Positions 1 to 5,775 of a stretch of 34,097 bases of DNA are shown piece by piece; within the stretch, counting starts at the first letter, position 1; each line of letters starts with the position of its first letter. Below the pieces are notes generated by a model. That model saw nothing but the letters and a program-made list of their open reading frames with translations, ran no database searches and had not been told where the DNA came from. The stretch is from Vicinamibacteraceae bacterium (GTDB lineage Bacteria; Acidobacteriota; Vicinamibacteria; Marinacidobacterales; Marinacidobacteraceae): contig JAAXGQ010000021.1 in assembly GCA_012271265.1 (NCBI GenBank), positions 1-34,097 of the forward strand, given 5' to 3'. The translations under genes and the position numbers were made by a program.

Positions 1-43
1 GCCACACCCTCCGTCGGTCAGGCAATCTCGTGCCGACCGCGCC
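1..43 (+). repeat. Degenerate partial copy of the dispersed 77-81 bp repeat
   Basis: This stretch aligns by eye with the second half of the repeat unit found at 33742-34097: the GCCACACC start, the TCAGGCA...TGCC inverted repeat and the following GACCGCGCC are shared. The small stem GGCA/TGCC is kept (bases 22-35) although the bases between the arms differ. It is probably the edge of a decayed array that may continue upstream of the window. Confidence 0.6.
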
Positions 44-101
44 GCCGCACCGCCGGATCGTTGGCCGGGAGGCCCACGGACCATGCCCGCCTGCGGCGTT
101 G

Positions 102-126
102 GCCGGTGAGGACACCGGCGCTCCAT
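102..126 (-). repeat. Inverted, diverged copy of the repeat core
   Basis: Reads as the reverse complement of the core element that starts ATGGAGCGCCGGCG. It has two A/G-to-T/A-type differences in the hairpin arms. It lies head-to-head with the plus-orientation core at 158-185, so this locus carries both orientations within 85 bp. Confidence 0.6.
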
Positions 127-157
127 GCGAGGAGTGCCCGGTGAGAGCGCCGGCGCC

Positions 158-185
158 ATGGAGCGCCGGCGTCCTCGCCGGCCTG
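158..185 (+). repeat. Core hairpin element of the dispersed repeat
   Basis: A perfect copy of the core: ATGGAGC followed by GCCGGCG-TCCT-CGCCGGC, a 7-bp stem with a 4-base loop, then CTG. The same core begins each unit of the array at 33742-34097 and appears as its reverse complement three times at 21563-21748. Confidence 0.75.
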
Positions 186-244
186 CTCAGGCGGTCCGGC
201 CAGCCTGCGTGACATGGACATCGCTCCCACGCCGCGGGCGCCGG

Positions 245-682
245 TCAGCCGCCGATGCCGTCCGCGGTGAAGAAGCTGACCACCGACTCGAGTTCCTCGC
301 GCTCCTCGTCGAGCTTGTGCTTCAGGACGCGTCGCACGGTTGCCATCGCGATCACGCGTCCGTCTTCAAGAATCGGAAGGTGGCGGAAGCCGCCGGTCAC
401 CATGATTTCCAGGGCTTCCTCGAGCGTGGCCCCGGCTGCGACCGTCACCGGCTTCCGGGTCATGGCCTCGCCGACGGTGGCGGTCCGCGGGCTGAGGCCG
501 CGATCGATGACCCGCGTCATCAGGTCCCGCTCGCTGAACATCCCCAGCAGCGTGCCGCCGGGCCCCACGACGGCCGCAGCGCCGACATGGTCGCGGACCA
601 TCGTGGACACTGCCTCCCGCACCGTGGTTTCGGGCGCAAAGCACGCTGCCGGCCGGTGGCTGATGTTGAGCAGGCGCGACAT
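245..682 (-). CDS. CBS-domain pair protein
   Basis: A 145-residue cytosolic protein made almost entirely of two tandem CBS motifs (about residues 1-65 and 68-125). CBS pairs usually bind adenosyl ligands such as AMP, ATP or SAM and act as regulatory modules; stand-alone pairs are common in bacteria and their targets are often unknown. The pattern MFSERDLMTRV near residues 48-58 and the HLPILEDGRVIAM strand near 101-113 are typical. The last 20 residues form a charged, Glu-rich helix that could dimerise. The ATG at 682 is preferred because a GGGGGA Shine-Dalgarno-like stretch lies a few bases upstream, although the frame stays open far beyond it. It is divergent from bshA with about 180 bp between the starts. 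Its target cannot be told from context. Confidence 0.88.
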   Translation of the reverse strand: MSRLLNISHRPAACFAPETTVREAVSTMVRDHVGAAAVVGPGGTLLGMFSERDLMTRVIDRGLSPRTATVGEAMTRKPVTVAAGATLEEALEIMVTGGFRHLPILEDGRVIAMATVRRVLKHKLDEEREELESVVSFFTADGIGG

Positions 683-720
683 GGCTGTCCCCCGGACGCG
701 ATGCGAATCTCTTGGTGAGC

Positions 721-752
721 CGCCCGGCGCTGCCTGAAGGACCCGCCGGGCG
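721..752. promoter_or_regulatory. 9-bp perfect inverted repeat between CBS gene and bshA
   Basis: CGCCCGGCG (721-729) is the exact reverse complement of CGCCGGGCG (744-752), with a 14-base loop. It lies in the divergent intergenic region, so it cannot terminate either gene. It could be an operator or a hairpin in the bshA leader. Confidence 0.4.
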
Positions 753-813
753 CATGGAAGCGGACCCGCTAGTGTCCCAGAAGGCGGGGCGGCTGCGCAA
801 AGGCCTTGGATGT

Positions 814-838
814 TCCGGGGAGAATTGAGCCCCCCGGA
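814..838 (+). promoter_or_regulatory. Second hairpin in the bshA leader
   Basis: TCCGGGG (814-820) pairs with CCCCGGA (832-838) across an 11-base loop, ending ten bases before the bshA ribosome binding site. A hairpin this close to the start could modulate translation; this is inference. Confidence 0.35.
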
Positions 839-848
839 GCCGATCCGG

Positions 849-854
849 AAAGGA
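849..854 (+). promoter_or_regulatory. Ribosome binding site deciding the bshA start
   Basis: AAGGAG lies 8 bases before the GTG at 863, favouring that codon over the in-frame ATG-initiated frame that opens at 806. Confidence 0.7.
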
Positions 855-862
855 GCGATCAC

Positions 863-2026
863 GTGCGCATCGCCATCGTCTGTTACCCGACTCACGGCGG
901 CAGCGGTGTGGTGGCGTCGGAACTCGCCATCGCATTGGCCGATTCCGGTCACGACGTGCACGTCGTCAGTTACGCGGTCCCGTTCCGGCTTCGCGGCTTT
1001 CATCCCGGCGTCCGCTTTCATGAGGTGGAGATCGCCTCCTATCCCCTCCTCCGTTTCCCGCCCTACACCCTCGGGCTCGCGACGAAGCTGGCAGAAGTCG
1101 CGAGCGAGGAAGGCCTCGACGTGATCCACGCCCACTACGCGGTGCCGAACGCCGTGAGCGCCTTTCTCGCCCGCGAGATCATCGGCAGCCCGCGCCCCCG
1201 CCTCGTGACGACCCTGCACGGAACCGACATCACCCTGGTGGGCGCGGACCGATCGTTCGATCGGGTCATCCGCTTCGCGCTGGAGCGGTCCGACGCGGTG
1301 ACCGCGGTCTCCGGATATCTGGCCGAGCGCACCCGCCGGGACTTCTCGCCCCACCTTCCCATCGCCGTCATTCCCAACTTCGTGGACACCGCGCTCCCTC
1401 CTGCGGACACCTCCGCGTGCGCCCGCGAGGCGTGGGCCCCGGCCGGTGAGGCGATCCTCATGCACATCTCCAACTTCCGGCCGGTGAAGCGGATCAGCGA
1501 CGTGGTCCGGGTATTTCACGCCGTCCGCCAGGAGGAGCCGGCCAGACTGGTACTCATCGGAGAGGGGCCGGAGCGGCTGTTTGCCCAACAGCTGGTGCGG
1601 GAACTCGAACTCGGCGACGATGTCCTGTTTCTCGGTCAGCAGGACGATGTCCAGGGACTGCTCGCCTGCGCCGACCTGCTCCTCCTTCCCAGCGAACAGG
1701 AGAGCTTCGGCCTGACCGCTCTGGAAGCGATGGTTGCCAGAGTGCCGGTCATCGCCACTTCGATCGGCGGCCTCCCGGAGGTGGTGACCGATGGGGAGGC
1801 CGGGCGCCTCCTGCCCGTCGGCGATGTCAGCGGCATGGCCAGGGCGGCTCTGAAGCTCATTCGCGATCCGGGCTCCCGGAAGGCGATGGGCCGAGCCGGG
1901 CGCGAGCGGGCGAAGCGGCACTTTCGCCGGGAGCTGGTGGTTCCCCGCTACGAAGCGCTCTACCGCCGGTTGGCCGCCGAGCCCCGGGACCGGTCGTCCG
2001 TGCCGATGGCCGGATCGCCGTCGTAG
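863..2026 (+). CDS. bshA: BshA-type family 4 glycosyltransferase (N-acetyl-alpha-D-glucosaminyl L-malate synthase)
   Basis: A 387-residue GT-B glycosyltransferase. BshA joins N-acetylglucosamine from UDP-GlcNAc to L-malate, the first step of bacillithiol synthesis. The N-terminus (RIAIVCYPTHGGSGVVASEL) is the characteristic BshA opening with the GGSGV donor loop. HAHYAVPNA and TTLHGTDIT follow, then VIPNFVD, HISNFRPVKR and the C-terminal ESFGLTALEA acidic motif that holds the nucleotide sugar. Length fits the family. The GTG at 863 is chosen for its AAGGAG site; starting at 806 would add a non-conserved leader. The bshB and bshC partners are not in the window. The 3' end overlaps the convergent DUF523 gene by 67 bp. 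A generic GT4 enzyme is the main alternative, but the N-terminal signature argues for BshA. Confidence 0.87.
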   Translation: MRIAIVCYPTHGGSGVVASELAIALADSGHDVHVVSYAVPFRLRGFHPGVRFHEVEIASYPLLRFPPYTLGLATKLAEVASEEGLDVIHAHYAVPNAVSAFLAREIIGSPRPRLVTTLHGTDITLVGADRSFDRVIRFALERSDAVTAVSGYLAERTRRDFSPHLPIAVIPNFVDTALPPADTSACAREAWAPAGEAILMHISNFRPVKRISDVVRVFHAVRQEEPARLVLIGEGPERLFAQQLVRELELGDDVLFLGQQDDVQGLLACADLLLLPSEQESFGLTALEAMVARVPVIATSIGGLPEVVTDGEAGRLLPVGDVSGMARAALKLIRDPGSRKAMGRAGRERAKRHFRRELVVPRYEALYRRLAAEPRDRSSVPMAGSPS

Positions 2027-2973
2027 ACATCCTCCCGGTAGCGGAGCACGGAAGCGCGAGACTCGAGGGCTGCCTGGTCGAGGAGACTTCGGACGCCCAG
2101 CCGGCGCGCTTCCCTGGCGATCGCCCGGGTTGGCGCGGCAAGCGCCGCGCGGCCTTCGCGAAAGGCCCGGATCGTCTCCTGGATCCTCTGTCGCGCGCGG
2201 AGGCCGATGCGCGCCTTCAGGTGCCCGGCGAGGCGTTCGAGGACGTTCGCGTGGGTTCCCCGCGAGGTGGGGCCGGCGAACCCGGCGCGAAACCCCTCCC
2301 CGTACTCCCCGAGGACATCTCCGGCGCTCGTTGCCGCGGCGAGCTGGCGGCCAAGGCGGCGGGCCGACGCCTCCGAGTGCGCCATGAGCGCCATCTTCCA
2401 GCGGCCCTGAAACCGGAAGAGCGCATCCATGCGCAGGGTGGAGGCCTCTTCGAGTCGGCTGAGTTCGGCGCCTGCGAAGACCCGGGTGAGCCAGTCGTCG
2501 CGAAGAGCGGGCGCCCCGAGGTCCGAGGCGCGGATCAGGGGAATGCCGGGGGCCTCGCGGCGGAGCGTGCGCGCGAACACGCCGGTGCTCCGGCCGACGT
2601 TCCGATGGCCATCCCACACGCGGGCGTCCCCCAGACCGCAGCTTGGGGAGCGTGACTTGAGCACCGCGCCGGCGACCCCGGCACGGCGGAACCGATGAGC
2701 GGTCGCCTCGGCGTAGCACTCCATCACGGCGGTGAGGTCGCGGCCGTCGGAGCCGATGAGCCGCTCGCCGGAGTCTCCCGGCTCGAGGTGGATCTTCGGC
2801 CTCGGAACCCCGAGCCCGATCCCCACCTCGGGGCACTCCGGGACCAGCTCGAACGCCTCCGAGAGAGCTCCGGTGACGTACCTGCTGGCCCGGTGGTAGC
2901 CGTCGTAACGCACGGCCTCCCCCACCACGCACGCCGAAACCGCGATCCGAATGCGCCCGGCCCCTTCGACCAC
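1960..2973 (-). CDS. TudS-like DUF523 / DUF1722 (YbgA-type) fusion protein
   Basis: A 337-residue two-domain protein. The N-terminal DUF523 domain (about 8-150) has the three cysteines expected to hold a [4Fe-4S] cluster: Cys15 in SACVVG, Cys47 in ECPEVG and Cys112 in SPSCGLGD. Members of this family (TudS) are thiouracil desulfurases, and TudS-DUF1722 fusions have been reported to act on thiolated uracil compounds. The C-terminal DUF1722/YbgA domain (about 185-310) carries the FRFQGRWKMALMAHS motif. The last 25 residues are Arg/Asp/Ser-rich and overlap the end of bshA. The start is a GTG with no clear ribosome binding site. It is divergent, 49 bp away, from a uracil-DNA glycosylase. E. coli ybgA neighbours a photolyase gene, so a nucleobase-damage or salvage role is plausible; the substrate here is unproven. 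Confidence 0.88.
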   Translation of the reverse strand: MVEGAGRIRIAVSACVVGEAVRYDGYHRASRYVTGALSEAFELVPECPEVGIGLGVPRPKIHLEPGDSGERLIGSDGRDLTAVMECYAEATAHRFRRAGVAGAVLKSRSPSCGLGDARVWDGHRNVGRSTGVFARTLRREAPGIPLIRASDLGAPALRDDWLTRVFAGAELSRLEEASTLRMDALFRFQGRWKMALMAHSEASARRLGRQLAAATSAGDVLGEYGEGFRAGFAGPTSRGTHANVLERLAGHLKARIGLRARQRIQETIRAFREGRAALAAPTRAIAREARRLGVRSLLDQAALESRASVLRYREDVYDGDPAIGTDDRSRGSAANRR

Positions 2974-3007
2974 GCCCGAAGTATGGCTCCGCTGTTCGAC
3001 GGAAGTC

Positions 3008-3013
3008 GGGGAG
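3008..3013 (+). promoter_or_regulatory. Ribosome binding site deciding the UDG start
   Basis: GGGGAG sits 9 bases before the GTG at 3023, making that start better than the in-frame ATG at 2951, which would overlap the divergent gene. Confidence 0.6.
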
Positions 3014-3022
3014 AATCACGGC

Positions 3023-3742
3023 GTGCCTGCCACCCGGGACGCTGCGGCCCCACTCCCCGCCGGTCTCGCTGACCGGGTCACCGCCTGCCGCCGCTGTCCC
3101 CGCCTCGTCGCCCACCGGGAGGCCGTCGCCGCAGCGCCTCCGCGGCGCTTTCGGGGCCAGGCGTACTGGGCCCGACCGGTCCCTTCGCTGGGAGACCGCG
3201 ATCCCCGGCTGCTGATCGTGGGGCTCGCGCCGGCGGCGAACGGAGCGAATCGGACGGGGCGGATGTTCACCGGCGACCGCTCGGGTGAATGGCTCTTCGA
3301 GGCGCTCCACCGCTACGGTTTTTCGACCGGGCCTCACTCTCCCGATCCGGACGACGGGCTCCGGCTCCTCGACGCCCGGATCACGGCTGTCATCCACTGC
3401 GCTCCGCCCGGGAACCGGCCCGCTGTGCAGGAAAAGTCCGCCTGCCGTCCTTTCCTGGTGGAAGAGATTCGCCGGGGGACCCGACTCCGGGTCGTCGTCG
3501 CGCTCGGCGGCGTGGCCTTCCAGGGCTTCCTCCGCGCCTGGCGCGAGGCCGGGCGCACGGCGCCGAAGCCGCTCCCGCGCTTCGGCCATGCCGCCGCCTG
3601 CCGGCTCGAAGGCGGCGTGCGTCTCATCGCCAGCTACCACCCCAGCCAGCAGAACACGTTTACCGGCCGGCTGACGCGTCCCGCCTTCCATGGAGTTTTT
3701 CGCGACGCCCGGCGCCTCCTTGCCGGCGCCGAAACCAGCTGA
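3023..3742 (+). CDS. Family 5 uracil-DNA glycosylase (UDGb), [4Fe-4S] type
   Basis: A 239-residue base-excision-repair glycosylase that removes uracil, and in this family also other deaminated bases, from DNA. The family 5 motif GLAPAANGANRTGRMFTGD spans residues 67-85; it lacks the polar catalytic residue of family 1 enzymes, as expected for UDGb. The second motif, HPSQQNTFTGRLT, is at 206-218 and corresponds to the DNA-intercalation loop. Four cysteines at 22, 25, 126 and 141 (CRRC, HCAPPGNRP, ACRPF) fit the iron-sulfur cluster. The GTG at 3023 is preferred because of GGGGAG upstream. It is divergent from the TudS-DUF1722 gene, and the alpha/beta hydrolase reading frame starts inside its 3' end. 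Family assignment is firm. Confidence 0.93.
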   Translation: MPATRDAAAPLPAGLADRVTACRRCPRLVAHREAVAAAPPRRFRGQAYWARPVPSLGDRDPRLLIVGLAPAANGANRTGRMFTGDRSGEWLFEALHRYGFSTGPHSPDPDDGLRLLDARITAVIHCAPPGNRPAVQEKSACRPFLVEEIRRGTRLRVVVALGGVAFQGFLRAWREAGRTAPKPLPRFGHAAACRLEGGVRLIASYHPSQQNTFTGRLTRPAFHGVFRDARRLLAGAETS

Positions 3743-4535
3743 GGGGGACCTGGACGCGCGTCCCGTGGAACATACCGTCGCCCCGGAAGCCACCGGGCAG
3801 GCCCCGCTGGCCCTGAGCTGGACGGCCGGGCACGAAGGCGAGGCGCCGTGGCTGTTCGTGCACGGGCTCGGGGCCGATCGGAACGGGGACAAGGCCCGAC
3901 GATTCCGGGATCACCTGACCGCGCGCGGCCGCCCGTTCGGCGCCTTCGACTTCACCGGGCACGGTGACTCCGGGGGCGACTGCCGTGGTCTGTCGCTCTC
4001 GCGGAACATCGAGGACATCGGGCGCGTGGTCCGCTTCCTTCGGGCCGCGGCGCCGGGACCGCCGCCAGGACTGATCGGGTCTTCGATGGGAGGGATTGCC
4101 GCTCTCTGGTACGCCGGCCTGCATCCCGGGTCTGTGTCCGCCGTCTACGCAATCGCTCCGGCCTTCGGGATGGCGCGGCGCCTCGCCGCCAGTCTTTCGG
4201 CCCCGGAGCGCCGCGCGTGGGCGCAACGGGGCTTTCTTTCCTTCCCGATCGGGGATCGGGTCCTGGACTTCGGCTGGGGTGCGGTGACCGACGAGGACCG
4301 CTACCCGGACGAGGCGCTGGCCGCGCGGCTGACCACCCCGTCTCTCCTCCTTCACGGTGCGGCCGATGCCGTGGTTCCGGTGGAACTCTCCCGGGACTTT
4401 GCTGCGAGCTGCCCTGCGGCCACCCTGTTGGAAATCGAGGGCGGGGACCACCGGCTTGGCGCACATCGCGACCTGTTGTTCGAGCTCATCTGGACCCGCG
4501 CCCCCGAAAACCCTGCCCGGTCCAGGAGGCGATGA
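3690..4535 (+). CDS. Alpha/beta-hydrolase fold protein
   Basis: A 281-residue cytosolic hydrolase of unknown substrate. The catalytic triad is visible: nucleophile Ser132 in GSSMGG, Asp226 in LHGAADAVVP and His254 in EGGDHRLG. The oxyanion/HG motif LFVHGLGADRNGDK follows the first strands, and the region is otherwise like small acyl-esterase or peptidase-like members. Without conserved partners no substrate can be named. The start is uncertain: the ATG at 3690 overlaps the uracil-DNA glycosylase by 53 bp with no ribosome site, while a GTG at 3765 avoids the overlap but lies some 16 bases after GAGGGGGA. Residues 1-35 are therefore doubtful. Its TGA overlaps the ATG of the MscS gene (ATGA), indicating translational coupling. 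Confidence 0.85.
   Translation: MEFFATPGASLPAPKPAEGDLDARPVEHTVAPEATGQAPLALSWTAGHEGEAPWLFVHGLGADRNGDKARRFRDHLTARGRPFGAFDFTGHGDSGGDCRGLSLSRNIEDIGRVVRFLRAAAPGPPPGLIGSSMGGIAALWYAGLHPGSVSAVYAIAPAFGMARRLAASLSAPERRAWAQRGFLSFPIGDRVLDFGWGAVTDEDRYPDEALAARLTTPSLLLHGAADAVVPVELSRDFAASCPAATLLEIEGGDHRLGAHRDLLFELIWTRAPENPARSRRR
4524..4529 (+). promoter_or_regulatory. Ribosome binding site of the MscS gene
   Basis: AGGAGG lies 2 bases before the ATG at 4532 and 5 bases before the ATG at 4535, so the second ATG has the better spacing. Confidence 0.65.
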
Positions 4536-5605
4536 TGGAACTTCCGTTCGGCGACGTCCTGATTTATCTCGGCACGGCGGCGGCCGCTTTCCTGCTCGGG
4601 CTGGCGTCGGAAAGGTGGGTGCGGGGCTGCGTCATCCGCTGGGCCGAGCGCACCGAGGCGCAATGGGACGACTGGTTCGCGGCGCGGGCCTTCCACTTCG
4701 TGCCCTCGATGCTGCTTGCGCTGATCGCCATCCGGATCCTCATGGCGTTCCGGCCCCCTTCGGCGTCCGCCGAGGCTCTCGCGACCGGGAGTCTGCGGAT
4801 CCTCCTTGTCGTCGTGGGCGTCAAGGTGGTCCTCGATCTGGTCATCGGCGGCTTCGTGTTCCGCGCCGAGCGGCTCGGTGTCAAGGGCGTTTCGATCCTG
4901 CGCAACTCGCTCGTGGCAGTGGCTTCGGCGGTCGGTCTGCTCCTCATCCTCGACCAGCTGGGCATCTCCGTCACTCCGTTCCTCGCGACCCTGGGGGTGG
5001 GCGGCATCGCGCTGGCCCTCGCTCTCCAGCCGACTCTCGGAAACATCTTCGCCGGGATGCAGCTCGTGGCCGCGCGCAATTTCGAGGTGGGGCACTTCGT
5101 CCGGGTCGAGAGCGCAAACCTGCACGGCTACGTCCGGGACATCGGCTGGCGCACGACCACGTTCACCAGCCTGGGAAACGACGTCATCGTTCCGAACGGC
5201 GTCCTCGCGGATTCGATCATGACGAATCACAACACCCCGGAGCCGTACCTGCGGATCCGGATCCCGGTCGGCGTCCACTACGACAGCGATCTCGAGCAGG
5301 TGGAACGGGTCACCCTGAAGGTCATTCGCTGGGTTCAGGACCGGACGAGCGCCGGCGTGCCGGGTTTCGAGGGACAGATCCGCTGGACCGCTTTCGGCGA
5401 CTCGGCGATCACCTTCGATGCGATCCTGCAGACCGCGGTGCCCCGTGACCGCCACGACATCGCCAGCGCCTTCATCAAGCGCCTGCACGTCCGCTACCGG
5501 GAGGAGGGCATCGAGATCCCGTACCCCATCCGCACGCTGCACTTCGGCTCGGCGTCGGAGGAGATCGACCCGGGGGCTGCCCCCACCGGGGTTCGGTCCG
5601 GGTGA
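4535..5605 (+). CDS. MscS-family mechanosensitive ion channel
   Basis: A 356-residue inner-membrane channel that opens under membrane tension and releases osmolytes. Three hydrophobic segments are seen near residues 5-22, 45-65 and 75-100, with further hydrophobic stretches leading to the pore helix. The signature pore helix region TLGVGGIALALALQPTLGNIF is followed by the beta-domain entry motif (NFEVGHFVRVES, then GYVRDIGWRTTTFTSLGNDVIVPNG), both highly conserved in MscS. A cytosolic vestibule of mixed alpha/beta fold ends in HVRYREEGIEIPYPIRTLHF. Start: ATG 4535, five bases after AGGAGG; ATG 4532 is an alternative and overlaps the hydrolase stop. Coupling to a hydrolase gene is visible, but a functional link is not established. 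Confidence 0.93.
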   Translation: MELPFGDVLIYLGTAAAAFLLGLASERWVRGCVIRWAERTEAQWDDWFAARAFHFVPSMLLALIAIRILMAFRPPSASAEALATGSLRILLVVVGVKVVLDLVIGGFVFRAERLGVKGVSILRNSLVAVASAVGLLLILDQLGISVTPFLATLGVGGIALALALQPTLGNIFAGMQLVAARNFEVGHFVRVESANLHGYVRDIGWRTTTFTSLGNDVIVPNGVLADSIMTNHNTPEPYLRIRIPVGVHYDSDLEQVERVTLKVIRWVQDRTSAGVPGFEGQIRWTAFGDSAITFDAILQTAVPRDRHDIASAFIKRLHVRYREEGIEIPYPIRTLHFGSASEEIDPGAAPTGVRSG

Positions 5606-5651
5606 CGGGTTCGAGCCCGACCACCCCTGATGCTTCGAAGGCTTCTCCGGT

Positions 5652-5695
5652 CTGCAGCCGGCGAACCGGTATCGTTCCGGTTTGTCGCCGTGCAG
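5652..5695 (+). ncRNA. Extended hairpin in the leader of the nucleobase permease gene
   Basis: CTGCA (5652-5656) pairs with TGCAG (5691-5695), CGGCGA (5659-5664) with TCGCCG (5685-5690), and ACCGG (5665-5669) with CCGGT (5677-5681). This gives 16 pairs with a 7-base loop (5670-5676), a GC bulge on the 5' side and a TTG bulge on the 3' side. There is no T-run after it, so it is not a classic terminator. It lies about 80 bases before the permease start. It may be a cis-regulatory RNA; no known class was recognised. Confidence 0.45.
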
Positions 5696-5708
5696 GGTTG
5701 GATGGGCC

Positions 5709-5722
5709 CCGGCGGGCGCCGG
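5709..5722 (+). promoter_or_regulatory. Short GC hairpin downstream of the leader hairpin
   Basis: CCGGCG (5709-5714) pairs with CGCCGG (5717-5722) over a 2-base gap. It could be an alternative structure to the larger hairpin at 5652-5695 or a chance GC palindrome. Confidence 0.25.
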
Positions 5723-5762
5723 TTGAACGGCCATCTTCTGTCGCGGATTTCCGCACCGAGGC

Positions 5763-5768
5763 AGGAGG
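5763..5768 (+). promoter_or_regulatory. Ribosome binding site selecting a TTG start
   Basis: AGGAGG sits 7 bases before the TTG at 5776 and decides the permease start. The frame is open further upstream, but only through the hairpin leader. Confidence 0.7.
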
Positions 5769-5775
5769 CAGCACC

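Noticed and set aside
245-3892. One 1215-residue minus-strand protein
   Set aside because: Only its last 145 residues (CBS pair) look like a protein; the rest is antisense to bshA, the UDG and other genes and is Arg/Gly/Pro-rich shadow.
5606-5775. Classical purine riboswitch in the permease leader
   Set aside because: The three-way junction and conserved loop-loop bases of that class are not visible; only a single extended hairpin is seen.
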